Shown: one piece after another, positions 46,235 to 57,614 of the stretch
Position numbering within the stretch: position 1 is the stretch's first letter
Layout: the number at the start of each line of letters is the position of its first letter
From: Amorphophallus konjac
Lineage: Eukaryota; Streptophyta; Magnoliopsida; Alismatales; Araceae
Direction of reading: 5' to 3'
NCBI GenBank assembly: GCA_022559845.1
Contig: CM040126.1
Coordinates: 127,324,886-127,388,885 of the forward strand
DNA length: 64,000 nucleotides
The notes under the pieces: model-generated
The model's input: the letters and a program-made list of their open reading frames with translations, nothing else
What the model was told of the DNA's origin: nothing
Database searches by the model: none
Made by a program: the position numbers and the translations under genes

Positions 46235-47005
46235 TCATCCCGCAGCTGGGACGTTGGCTTGACGGGCAGCAGCCCGGAAACTTTTGCGGCTCGGAGGATC
46301 CGCAACCACTTCTTCTTCTTTCTTCGGGGGCAAGCCTCTTTCTCTTCTCTCTTCCGCCCCGTCGTACACAGGACGGCGGTGGATAGGTGTCAGCTGATGG
46401 ACAGGTTGGACCCGCTTGGGAACCAACACTTGTTTGAACTTTCTTGGCCTGGGGGCCGACCTTCCTTGGCCATAGTGGCCGATTTCTTCTCTTTCTGCCC
46501 TCCTTCCAGTGAGGGCCTGGAATGTGTTGTGGACAGGGATGGTGGGGATGACTCGATCTGGGGCCACCCATGCATTGCATCCGTTGAGGAAGACGCGCAT
46601 GCCGCCAACCATCATAGATTTCCTGGACTGAGATAGAGTCCTAGTAATCACAGCAGCACTCCTGTGGGCTTGGCGACGTTGACATCCTCTAGGGTGCTTG
46701 TTGACAATATTGGGGCGGGCCCCACGTATGGCGTGGTGCACCAGACAGCTAGCGGCCGGGGCCGGACTCTTAGATGAGTCGTTGCGGCAAGGAACCTTCA
46801 GAGGCTCCACCTTCCCCACAGCTTCCTCGACAGGTTCCGGGGCTTCGATTTCTAGCATATCCACGAAGGCCAACCCCAAGAAGTTGGGGAAGCCGACGGC
46901 GACAGGGAAGCTGCCGAACTCCATGGGCACCGCTAGGTACCCTTGCGCGTGCCCAGCAACGATCGAAGGACCGAAGCCAACGCCAGTTAATCCATTTGTT
47001 GTCAT
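46235..47005 (-). CDS. Element E leader ORF (ORF1-like), unknown function
   Basis: An open frame from ATG 47005 of 256 residues, between the primer site and gag. The frame is open further upstream to the primer site without an ATG. It has no domain I recognise. The C-terminus is basic. Ogre elements have an extra ORF upstream of gag, and this is a positional match only. The gap to gag (45998-46234) holds nothing recognisable. Confidence 0.4.
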   Translation of the reverse strand: MTTNGLTGVGFGPSIVAGHAQGYLAVPMEFGSFPVAVGFPNFLGLAFVDMLEIEAPEPVEEAVGKVEPLKVPCRNDSSKSPAPAASCLVHHAIRGARPNIVNKHPRGCQRRQAHRSAAVITRTLSQSRKSMMVGGMRVFLNGCNAWVAPDRVIPTIPVHNTFQALTGRRAEREEIGHYGQGRSAPRPRKFKQVLVPKRVQPVHQLTPIHRRPVYDGAEERRERGLPPKKEEEVVADPPSRKSFRAAARQANVPAAG

Positions 47006-47100
47006 CGTTCGCCTAAAAAGACAAACAAGCCAACGATCAGTAGCCTTTGAGAGGGCCTCGAAGCCCAAGTATCTCGGCAAAGATATTAAAGGTGACACCA

Positions 47101-47118
47101 GTCCCACCGGGCGTGCCA
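47101..47118 (-). other. Element E primer-binding site (not initiator Met)
   Basis: On the minus strand TGGCACGCCCGGTGGGAC lies four bases after the 5' LTR end. It starts TGG as a primer site must, but differs from the Met-type site of A-D. I cannot name the tRNA by eye. Confidence 0.6.
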
Positions 47119-47122
47119 CACT

Positions 47123-50100
47123 TGTTTGCGATCTTTTTTATCTTCTTATTATTTTATTTTTATTATATATATATATATATGTATATACATATATATATAT
47201 ATCTTATTTCACGTGTCGATCAACCAATTAACTAACTGGCAATTAACTGACTGATTGACTGCGCGGGCGTGCCAGTCACGTGAGTGACAAGTTTATTATG
47301 CGCTCATTCTGACCCGTATCGGGCGAAAGTGAGGTTCGGTCGGGACCAGGAGTCCGCCATACCATAAAGACTATGGCGTTAATTACATCCCCCGCGAGGA
47401 GGGAACACCTTTGATTAATTGCCAAGATAGCAGGCTGTCGAGGCCGAAATAAAAGATGTGATGCTACGAACATGATAAGATCACATGAGATGCATATATC
47501 TATCATGCAAGAGAGGCATGGTTTATTAGATTGGTGACCCTCGATACAGGGCGGAGGCCGTAGGTCCGAAGACCGCCATCGCGCATAGCGGAGACTTCCG
47601 ATCGGGCATAACCCGGCCTTCCGTCAACGCCATTTGATATACCCGAGGGTCTATGCAAGCATACATGCATGATGCCCATAACTATGCTAAGCATGGCAAT
47701 AGAGTTATGAAGGCGAGCAGAGCTCAATCATATTTTATTAAGCCCCGCCAACGGGGGAAAAAGGTGACACAAGCCTGATAGCGAAAGCAGAGTGCTAATA
47801 CGCATGATAGCCAACATGATAGAAAGGTTATTCGGGGCATAAACAGCCCTTGCCTTATTCAATCTACTGCTAATTGGGGCTGCCAATCTCGACCACGAGA
47901 GGCTAGGATTGCCCCGGGGGCGAGCCAGGGATTAGACAGCATAGCGATTAGAAACGGCGCCAGAAGACGGAGGTATAGACTTAAAACGGCGTGGGAAACC
48001 GTAGGTAAATGAGGGAAGTTAAAACGGCGCGGCCCGTTTGGGCCGCGCCGGGAAGAGCGCGCCGTTTTAAGGCACGCCGTTTTAAGGCGCGCCGTACATA
48101 AACGGCACCGGTTTAGCCCGATCTCGCGGAAACTAAGGTTTTATTCATTTTTCATGGGTTTATTAAAATACCTTGGGAAACTTTGAAAGTTTATTTAAGT
48201 TATTGATTCAAAGGATCGGCCCCGGGGCATCCGGGGGTCGAGTCACAGGCTCGCGCGAGGTTCACACTCGAGCGCGGCGATTGTTCGAGTCAGACTCGTT
48301 CGAGCCAAAATTTCGGCAGCATCTCCCCATCCCGGAGGATTGTCAGGGAGAAGCGGGGAGTACTCACGTGGCGGAGCAACCCCTAAGAGCCAGGTGGCGC
48401 AACGGCGGCCGGCAAACCCGAACGGAAAGGAAAACCCCGAGGCCTAGCCTGCTAGGGCACCGAGTCCGTGGGCGATAGTGAACGAATGAGGTGACTCATT
48501 ATGGGAGCGAAAACCCCGAGGGCTCGCATGCGAGGGGCACGCGACCCGAGTCAACACAACGCTCAAATCGGGATGACCGATAGAGGGAAGGAAACCCTGA
48601 GGGCTAGCCTACAAGGGGAACGCAACCCACGGCCACCACAAAGTCCATTAAGGACCGTGGATTTGAACTGTAGGGCTTAGCCCCGTTACTGTGCGCTCAA
48701 TGGCCCGAGGGGATACTCGTCATCGATGGATGAGCCCCCTGTCGATCGAGTGGCTGATGTAGAAGATTGGGGGAATATCCCCTCCCCGGGTACTGGAGCG
48801 ATGCTACAGAGCAGACTCGTGTTAAGATGCGAACGGGGTGGAAAGAGCGGCGCAAGACATCGTTTGACGACAAGTGGACAAACAAATTGCTAGAAACATA
48901 TTAGAACGGTGAAACCTATGGGCAAAATAAGTTAATACTGGCATGCTATATGATTAGCATAGAGATCCGGGGAAGGGAGGTATATATCATATTCGGAAAA
49001 AAAACAACAGGGGCTCGTCACAGGATGAAAAGGGAACAGCAGGGGCGATCTTCCCCTCCCCTCTGGCCTATGAGGAAGGGCACAGGGACGGCGAAGGGTC
49101 TGCTCCCTAGACAGGGATGGATAGAGATATGCACACAAGTGCATCTCCGATCACAAAACCCGTGGCACACATGGTGCAGAGCTCGACCATTGCATTGGAA
49201 TAAAGAGAGAAAACCCCGGGGAGGGGGGAAGAACGATTCATGTAGCCCAAGGGCATATCCAGCGTCGGGCAAAATGGATCCAGTACAGGTAGATATACGG
49301 CATTAAATGCACATTTGAGAAGAAATTAGAGAGGACATGAAGGAGAGATACGGCATCGGACGCAATCGCATTTCATTCATTCAATGAACGATACAGGTAG
49401 ATATACACATCATATATTCCGGCGCCGGCGTTGTCGCTCGGCTGCCGTTTACATTAATAGAAGAAGATGATTATAGATGAAGAGAAGGGGCAGAGGCAAT
49501 GGTGAGGGAGGGGAGGTCAGGCTCGTATCATCGCCCCTCCCCTCTCTCACTTACATTATATCAGGGGAAGAAAACCAAAGAAGAAAAAGGGGGATCGACC
49601 GGAAGAAAAACATGGAAACCCATCTAAACCCTTTCTCCAGAACAGAGTATCAGACCACAGGCTTTCCTTCTCCGACTCGGAGGTATTCAGACGAGCAGAC
49701 GAGGAAGATGGCGGCGAGAACCCTCAGTGGAAACCCTACTTCTCCCCCAAGGTTTTTCTCTCGAACGAACCCTCTCCCTTCGTATTGGCTCTCTTCTGTT
49801 ATCTTCTCTTTTTTTCTTTCTTGATCCCTCCTCTCCTCTCTTTTTTGTTTCAAAGGCAGGGTGTATATGTAGCCCTTCGTTAATTCGGCGCCCTGGAAGG
49901 GGGCGCGCCAGATTTAACGGCGCCGGGAACAAGTCCCCGATTGGATGGGCACGCCGGATTTGGTGGCGCCGTATTAAGCGGCGTTGATGACCCTTCACGC
50001 GCCGTTTTTACTTGTTTGCTCGGCGCGGGTCAGCCGATGGGTCCAGGGATGGTTCTGGAAGCTCCCGTTGACTGTTCCTCTCACCCTGGCCCTTGGAAAA

Positions 50101-50716
50101 CCTTGACGGGGCGTTGACGAAGCTCTCGATATGACAAATGGCCTTAATCAGAACTTCGCGTGTGTCTGGCCCGATCACATGGGTATCCTACTGGCACGGC
50201 CTTCGGCACTGTGATTTATGCTTCTGGTTGAGACGGACTCGTGCTTGAAGCTTCCTTGCGGGATGGCATTGCATCCGGTATAATTTCGCCTTGAATGGCA
50301 ATCAATCGGCCACTAACGGGCCCACTATGGCGAGGAGCCAAACCCGTGTCGGGTGATCGGGGCCTTCTGCTGACAGAACCTCCGGCCCCTTGTTGTGGAT
50401 GGCCGAGGACGTTCTTCCTCCTTAAGAGAGTCACCGGGTAGACCGTCGTCCTTGGTCGGGCGACGGATGTAGGGTAGTGGCATGACGAGGTCGATGCCGG
50501 ATCATTGGGCAGGCTTGGTCGCGCTGTCGGTTGGTTGTGGATTCATTCCGACTCTCCTGAGGTAAAGTCCCCGGTGCTCACTTCAAGGTGACTCGGGGCT
50601 CTGGCAACTTGAGGAATCTTTAGTAAGTTGATCTTCATCGGCATCTGTGCTTCAGTGGGCCATATCATTCATCTTTACGGCTTGGTCGTTGAAGGATTAT
50701 ATTTTGAGTGCCAACA
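47123..50716 (-). repeat. Element E 5' LTR
   Basis: Matches 17065-20669. On the plus strand it begins TGTTTGCGATC and ends GCCAACA, followed by the CTTAC duplication. It contains the same AT tract (47164-47200), threefold repeat (48417-48630) and GGCGCGCC/TTTTAA modules (48030-48105, 49900-50010). Confidence 0.93.
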
Positions 50717-50897
50717 CTTACCTTCTTGGGTTTTATTGTGTTTAGTATTGGGGTCTCCGCCGATTCGGAGAAGGTCCGGGCCATTGTTGATTGGCTTGAA
50801 CCCCGTACGGTCCATGATGTCTGCAGCTTCCATGGCCTTGCGACGTTCTATCGTCGTTTCATCCGTGGATTAGCTCCGTCACTGCCCCGATCACGGA
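50717..50897 (+). pseudogene. pol: Element B reverse transcriptase, second part
   Basis: Resumes the RT thumb/connection after element E: FLGFIVFSIGVSADSEKV, RTVHDVCSFHGLATFYRRFI. The frame is lost near 50890. Confidence 0.85.
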
Positions 50898-51557
50898 TTG
50901 TATTCGGAAGGGCACGTTTGTATGGACGAAGGCCGCAGCTGCTGCCTTCAAGGACATCAAGGAGCGCATCACCCAGACACCGTCCTTCGATTGCCAGATT
51001 TCTCGAAGGTGCTTGAGGTCTCTTGTGATGCGTCGGGTGTTGGGATAGGAGGAGTGTTGAGCCAGGAGGCCCACCCGGTCGCATATTTCAGTGAAAAGCT
51101 GAATGACGTAAAACTGCGATACTCCACTTATGATAAGGAATTCTACGCAGTTGTTCAGGCTCTTAGGCATTGGAAGCACTATCTATTACATCAGGAGTTT
51201 GTCTTATACTCTGATCATGAGGCTTTGAGGTACCACCATTCCCAAAAGAAGCTTAATGCGCGTCACAACCGATGGGTTGAGTACCTTCAGCAGTACACAT
51301 TTGTGCTTAAACATAAGGCTAGAGTGGAGAACAAGGTGGCCGATGCCTTGAGTCGGCATGCTTGTCTGCTGACCACCATGAGTGCCGAGGTCATAGGGTT
51401 AGAAAAGATGAGAGAGGCCTATGTTGACTGTCCTGACTTCGGTCAGATCTATACCACTCTCCAGGTCGGACCCTCGAGAGACCATGATGATTATGTGCTT
51501 CAGGAGGGTTACCTCTTTCGGGGAGGCAGGCTTTGTGTTCCCCGAACTTCGGTTTGA
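50898..51557 (+). pseudogene. Element B RNase H
   Basis: CDASGVGIGGVLSQ, YDKEFYAVVQALRHW and YSDHEALRY give the Asp-Glu-Asp residues of Ty3-gypsy RNase H. DALSRH marks its end. It is frameshifted relative to the RT part before it, and a TGA at 51555 separates it from the integrase. Confidence 0.88.
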
Positions 51558-53044
51558 GACTTCTTAGTCTGGGAGCTACATGCGGGAGGTCTAGCCGGCC
51601 ACTTTGGTCAGAATAAGACTATTGAGGCTGTAGAGCACAGATTTATTGGCCAAGTCTGAAGAGAGATGTTGCTCATATGGTGGCCCAGTGCCGTACATGT
51701 GCTACGGCCAAGATGAAGAAGCAAAGCTTGAGTCTTTATACGCCTCTCCCCGTGCCTGATGCTCCATGGCATGATGTTAGCATGGACTTTGTTTTGGGAT
51801 TGCCACGTACCTCTAGGAAGCATGATTCGGTCTATGTGGTGGTTGACCGATTCTCGAAGATGGCCCTTTTCATTCCCTGCTCGAAGACTTCGGATGCTTC
51901 GAGGGTAGCCCGCCTATTCCTTACTCATGTGGTGTGCAAGCTCGGGTTGCCTCGTACCATAGTGTTTGACCGCGATGTTAGATTCACTAGTTATTTTTGG
52001 AAGACAGTGTGGCATATGTTGGGTACTCACCTCAAGTTTTCCACTGCATATCATCCCCAGACAGATGGTCAGACCGAGGTGGTCAATAGGAGTCTGGGTG
52101 ACCTTTTGAGGTGTCTTGTCAGGGATCGTGTAGGGGATTGGGATCTCATACTACCACTGGCAGAATTTGCATATAACGATTCAGTTAACAGGTCTACCGG
52201 CATGAGTCCATTCGAGATTGTCATAGGTCGTAGGCCTAGGAAGCCAGTGGATCTTGTTCCCATGCTCATTCATGCACAAGCGTCTGAGTCTGCCGAGTCT
52301 TTTGCTAGGCATGTTAGGAGTTTGCATGACGACATCCGTCGTCACATTGAGGCCAACAATGCACGGTATAAGGAGTTAGCCGATGCCCATCGACACCATC
52401 GAGAGTTCCAAGAGGGTGAATATGTCATGATCAGGGTAAGACCTGAATGGTTTCCCTCTAGAACCGTAAAGAAATTTCAAGCTCACGTAGCCGGTCCATT
52501 TAGAGTGTTGAAACGCATTGGATCCAATGCGTATGTTGTGGACCTGCCCGAGGAATATGGTATAAGCTCAACTTTCAATGTGTCGGATCTAGTTGTATAT
52601 AGGGACCCAGTGGTGATCCCTAGTGAGTCTTTTGAGCCACCTTCTCCCATTGAGAGTGATCCCACACCTGAGTGTCCACCACCAGCCACATTTCCACGGC
52701 AGCGAGAGCATATCGATCATATATTGGATGAGCAGGTGACAGTTACCAGGAGTGGATCCTACCCGCGCTACCTAGTGCGATGGAGAGGGCGACCTGCCAC
52801 TGAGGATACTTGGATCACCCGTGGAGAGTTGCAGCGGATAGATACGGACCTACTAGAGCGCTACCAGAGCGATGCTGACCCTTACTCAACAGGGTCGAGT
52901 TTCTCCCACTCTGGGAGAATTGGTGCGGACACCAGAGCGAGCGAGAAGCACGAACCGGAGAGCCGTCGGTACCGTACGCGGAGCACCACTCAGGCTACAT
53001 TGGCTTCCATCTGGCTCGGAGATAGTCTGGAGACTCCCCCTTGA
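51558..53044 (+). pseudogene. pol: Element B integrase with chromodomain, overlapping the 3' LTR
   Basis: The zinc finger (HAGGLAGHFG, then CRTCATAK) is split by a frame change near 51655. From 51677 a 455-codon frame carries the complete catalytic triad: Asp37 (VSMDFVLG), Asp98 (IVFDRD) and Glu134 (QTDGQTEVVN). The GPY/F-type domain (HVAGPFRVLKRIG) follows, and the chromodomain (EQVTVTRSGSYPRYLVRWRG) spans residues ~350-400. The last 41 codons lie inside the 3' LTR, which starts at 52921. Integrase genes reaching into the 3' LTR are known in CRM elements. Chromodomains of this group are thought to guide insertion into centromeric or heterochromatic chromatin. Confidence 0.9.
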
Positions 53045-55208
53045 GTCTCGATATTTATAGTATTTATTTGGACTTTGTGTGTGTAATGTGTGTTTTATTC
53101 GGATTGTAATTCGGATTGTAACAGGGGTGTATTTGTAATTTGGGACCACCTAGGTCCCGCGGGCCCCCATCCCTTCTCCCAGTGATCCACCTCATCCCTT
53201 GGGCCCATGTGGGGTCAGTCAACCTTCCATGGTGGGCTTCTAGAAGGGTTGGACCAAGGGGGGGACAAAGGGAACAAAAATTCAAAATGTGGAACCATAA
53301 AAGTCAAGGGGGCGCCCCATGTTTAACGTAGTTTATTAGGATTTTTAGTTTAATTTATTTAGTTCCAAATCACATGGGAGAATAAATTATGGACTCCCTC
53401 TTTTACCCCCCACCAATCCTAGATCTAGGGATAGAACTAGTCTTTTTGTATTTTCTATAAGAACCTTGTATTTTCATTTTGAGTGGAATTAATGCATAAG
53501 AAATCTTGAATTTTGTTGGAAGCCTAGCAAGGGTCACCCCTCTCTCTCTCTCCTCTCTTCTTCTTGCAGATGGGAAGGCTGTGTTATGAGGTAGGAAGCC
53601 TCATCTACCTGGTGTGGAGTTCGTCGTTGCCGCCGCCGCCGCCATCGAGCCGCCGTTGCACCGCCACCGCCTCCGTCGGTATTCTGCCAATCGGGTGATA
53701 GTAGGTCATTCTCGGGTTTTTAGCTCTCAGCCACAAGTTCATCTGGAGCCCAAACTTTCAGGGTGAGTTCTAGGGGTCTTCACCACGTCCCATAAAATTT
53801 GGTTGGGCTTCAAGCTTCCATTTTGCAATTTTTCATTTTTGTTATTCCTTACCACCCAGATCTTCCAGCTTTCAGTCCAGATTCACAGTAGCTCTGTGTT
53901 TCCCCTCTTTGGACCTCTTCTTGATTTTTTCTTGAGCCCCCAATTTTACTGGAGGTTCTGTCCAACACCCCCTCCATCCATGAATTTTCATGAAATTTCT
54001 AAAGGCCTTCACCTATTTTCTAAAAATCACTTTCAGATCCCACTCAGTTCTGTCTGTCTCTGTCCAGATCCGACCACCCACCAGTATAAAATATCTTTAT
54101 CCACCAAACCTCCACCAAATCGGTCATAAGAATTATTTCTGTTTTCCTCTCTCTCCCCTCTACAACTTTCATAAAGAGCTCGAGGTCTGAATCAGAGGTC
54201 TACCCTACGGTCAATGCCAACTCTCAGGAAACTTCAGTTCTGCCAGGCCAGATCTGAAACTGAGATCAGTCTGGTTCTAAAATCCCCCATCAGAAGCACG
54301 ATGCCAACGAGGTGTCTGGAGTCACAGAGGGTCGAAGTACTTCGAAAGTGCTTTCCAATGATACCTCTTGCACGTCGATCCAACGTCGGGAGTGATTGCA
54401 GCAGCAGATCTCGCCGGATCGCGTGCGACAAAATAGAAGCAACAGATCCGTGGGCAGCAACTCCAAGACTTGGAGATCGGAGCCGATCGGCCTCCGACCG
54501 GTGTTCCAACCCAGCCGCCGTCCAGGGAAGCGTGCCACCAGAGGTCACCATCATAGTGGGACCCACTCCGTCGGGTCCAGAGGATAGGGCAGCGCGTGGG
54601 CCCCACGAACCCATAGATCGTGCCATCCGGACAGCACTAAAATGCGGGTTTCGACGCGGACGGACGACATCAAGATGCTGCCCGTCAACCTAATTCCCAC
54701 TACTCCCGGGCCCCATATGTTACCTATTATCTCCCTACGTGGAGTGGGTCAAATCTTTGTACCGTAGTGTATTTGTTTAACTTGGAGTACAGGATTGGCC
54801 GGGGTTGTCTTCCCCACGCCGGGAGCGTGGAGGTAACGATCTCGACTTCTTGGCATTTACTTGCTTAGCTAGTATATGGTCGTGTGCCACTACTGAGTGC
54901 GATAGGAACCTAGCCCGTGAGTCCATGTCATCGCTGTGAGCGAGAGAGTGACTCGTCCCGTGGCTTGATCCGAGCACGGAAGTGAGTCGACCACTCTTGA
55001 CTCTGCCGGTTTCTCAACCGCGCGGATCCGCGTTTCCCCTCGCTTGGGACGACGAGTGAGCTTGCATTTTTGTTAGCGACGTATAGCCCATAGGCACTCT
55101 TAGTGTCGGGCCAAAGCATCTCCATTGTTGTATGTTGCTGGTCATGTCCGCATTTAGAGTTTGAGGTCCGCATCACTTAGAATCGGTTCCCGTGTCCGTC
55201 CCGCATCA
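52921..55208 (+). repeat. Element B 3' LTR, intact
   Basis: 2288 bp, begins TGGTGCGGAC and ends CGCATCA, followed by ACAGC. It serves as the reference for the interrupted 5' LTR and shows the empty H site at about 53352. A TATA-like motif is at 54085-54090. The purine-rich CTGGGAGAAT just before it is a weak polypurine tract. Confidence 0.95.
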
Positions 55209-55993
55209 ACAGCAGTAGCCTCTGACAGTGCTACGGATGGGATTAGTTATAGGGAAATCATAAGGCATTGGTTAATGCCTTGCGGGTCCTGATGAGTTGG
55301 CATAGTGTTTGCCAGCTACAATTGGTTGTTCGTGTGTTTGGAATGATAGGGTTAAATGACGCCTTTTTAAAGGGGCGTTCATTACCTAAATGACGCCTTG
55401 CACGAGGGCGTCATTAGTTTAGGTGGATTATTGTGACATTATTCATGGAAATGACGCCTTGCAAGAGGGCGTCATTTGTTAGACAACTCTGCCCCACTCA
55501 CGTGTTAGTATTCAAGATGTGTATATATATATATATTAATATTTTAATAGAATGGGGTCCTATTCAAATTGGCGCATGTGTACATGGTCTTCAATTTTGC
55601 AATTGACGCCCTAGTGAGGGGCGTCAATTCACTAAGTGGACAAGGTGGAAGTCTACTTACGTACAAATCATGGCCCATGTGTTTAAAGTTGTTTTGCACA
55701 TTTGTATTCTAGTCCTCCTATAGTTTAATTCTTTAACCAAAGCCTAGGATTCTTTCAAGAAGGGTGGATTACGTATGCATAAAGTGTTGGGTGGTAATTT
55801 TATATACTAGCCCCCTAAGGTTTGGTTCTTTACATAGAACCCTCATGATTCTTTATGTCATAAAATTGGGTTGGTTTGTACATTTGTATTATAGTCCTTG
55901 TGAGGTTGGGTTCTTTATGTAAGACCTTCATATATGATTTCTTTTAAGAAGGAGTTTTGAATTTACGCAAAGGTATTTATCGGGGGTGCTACA
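55209..55993 (-). repeat. Element A 3' LTR, second part
   Basis: Begins with the ACAGC duplication and ends GGTGCTACA, next to the polypurine tract. It contains four quasi-palindromic TGACGCC...GGCGTCA modules at 55354-55384, 55389-55415, 55449-55477 and 55601-55629. Confidence 0.9.
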
Positions 55994-56011
55994 CCCTCCC
56001 CCACTTAAAAG
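55994..56011 (-). other. Element A polypurine tract
   Basis: On the minus strand CTTTTAAGTGGGGGAGGG precedes the LTR start TGTAGCACC exactly as expected. Confidence 0.85.
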
Positions 56012-56105
56012 AATTTGATCCCCAAATTCAACTGCATTATACGAAAATAAGAAAGGTGCGGAGTACTTACAATTAGAATAACTCTGGAAATCTTTTCTTC
56101 ATAGA

Positions 56106-57614
56106 TTATTCAGTTTCCCATGTAGCTTCTTGTTCTAAACATCGATTCCATTGGATTTTAACCATAGGGATCGTCTTGTTCCTTAGAACTTGAACTTCTC
56201 GATCGAGGATCTTCATCGGCTTCTGCTCGTAGGTAAGGTCCTTATGTACCACTAAATCATTGTGGTCAATGACACGGAAGGGATCGTGCACGTATTTCTT
56301 TAGCATAGAAACATGAAACACGTTGTGCACTTCTGACAATTGCGGAGGTAAGGCGATGCGATAAGCCACCTCGCCTACTCTTTTCAGCACTTCGAATGGA
56401 CCAATAAACCTTGGTGTTAGTTTTCCTTTAACACCGAATCTTCTAATGCCCCGACCGGGAGATACTTTGAGGAAAACATGATCTCCGACTTGAAATTCCA
56501 GATCTCGTCTTCTGTTATCAGCATAAGATTTCTGCCTGGACTGTGCTATCTTTAACCTTTCTCTGATGAGGTGTATCTTCTCGGTAGAATCTCATACCAT
56601 GTCGGGGCCTAGAATTTGTTTTTCACCAACTTCATCCCAGCATATAGGAGATCGGCAACTCCTGCCATATAATGCCTCAAAAAGTGCCATTTGTATACTG
56701 GCTTGATAGCTGTTGTTATATGTAAATTCAGCTAGTGGTAAGTAATCATGCCAGCTTCTGTCGAAGTCTATAATGCATGCTCTCAACATATCTTCCATAA
56801 CTTGATTAGTCCTCTCGGCCTATCCATCTGTCTGGGGATGAAAAGTAGTGCTGTAGTTGAGTTTCATCCCCAGGGAGTGCTGTAGACTCTTCCAGAAATG
56901 AGAGGTGAAGCGCGGGTCTCGGTTAGATACGATCGAGATGGGAACTCCATGCAATCTAACCATCTCCTTGATATACAGGGCAGCAAGTACATCGACTGAC
57001 CATCAGCTTTTGATAGGTAAAAAATGGGCCGATTTAGTTAGCCGGTCGATAATTACCCATATTCCATCATATCCGCCCCTAGACTTGGGCAAACCCATGA
57101 TAAAATCCATGCCAATATCTTCCCACTTCCACTTGGGAATATCTAGCGGATGTAGCTTTCCGGCGGGTTTTTGATGTTCCGCCTTCACTTGTTGGCATGT
57201 GAGGCAACGAGATACAAAGTCTGCTACCTCCCTTTTGATGTTAGGCCACCAGAAAGTTCTTTTCAAGTCTTGGTACATCTTAGTGGCTCCAGGGTGGATC
57301 GTGTACCTTGATCTATGAGCTTCTTCAAGAATCTTCTTCTTCAATTCAGGACAGTCGGGCACACATGTCCGTTCATGAAATAGCAATCTGCCATCAGGTG
57401 CCAGCTTGAAATCAAATTTCTCATCCAACTTACTTTTTATCTCCACTAGTGCGGGATCTTCTTCTTGAAGCTTTGTGATTTCAGGTAGCAAGTCCGGATG
57501 TAGACTCATATGAGATAGAATAATACACTTGTTCTTCTCATTTGTGCTGATATCAAGCTCAGAGAATTTCTCCAGCAACTTCCATTCTTGTATCATGTAG
57601 TTCGCCAGAATTGC
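56106..57614 (-). pseudogene. pol: Element A integrase with chromodomain
   Basis: In the same frame as all upstream domains. The zinc finger ([17 protein letters not shown]) and first Asp (GMDFIMG) are present. The second catalytic position is Asn (codon 56922-56924, in VSNRDPRF) where the family has Asp. A TAG at 56820-56822 precedes the Glu region (AERTNQ). Other stops are at 57003-57005 and 56592-56594. The C-terminal [11 protein letters not shown] and chromodomain ([20 protein letters not shown]) end at a TAA at 56106. The chromodomain type fits Tekay/Del. Confidence 0.9.

Larger units (their letters stand above)
17065..50716 (-). mobile_element. Element E: giant Tat/Ogre-type Ty3-gypsy element, minus strand
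   Basis: Flanked by CTTAC at 17060-17064 and 50717-50721. LTRs of about 3.6 kb lie at 17065-20669 (3') and 47123-50716 (5'). After removing element D it is about 26.4 kb. In element order it holds a leader ORF, gag, protease, RT, two RNase H domains, integrase, three minisatellite arrays and then an antisense spliced gene next to the 3' LTR. A dual RNase H with a second archaeal-type domain, very large size, extra ORFs and a repeat-rich region between pol and the 3' LTR are established marks of the Tat lineage. Confidence 0.93.
3629..55208 (+). mobile_element. Element B: CRM-like chromovirus, plus strand, with two insertions
   Basis: The ends begin TG and end CA, and both sides are flanked by ACAGC (3624-3628 and 55209-55213). 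The 5' LTR is 3629-4043 plus 12044-13906 and the 3' LTR is 52921-55208. An initiator-Met primer site lies at 13910. Gag-pol is at 14184-17064 and resumes at 50717-53044. Without its insertions H and E, the element is about 9.9 kb. The gag type, the chromodomain and the pol frame that runs into the 3' LTR together suggest the CRM clade. This is a family-level inference. Pol is broken by stops and frameshifts, so B is dead. Confidence 0.93.

Noticed and set aside
55209..55990. Possible separate insertion between B and A's pol
   Set aside because: It starts with B's target duplication, carries the same TGACGCC modules as the rest of A's LTR and ends at A's polypurine tract, so it is the rest of the LTR.
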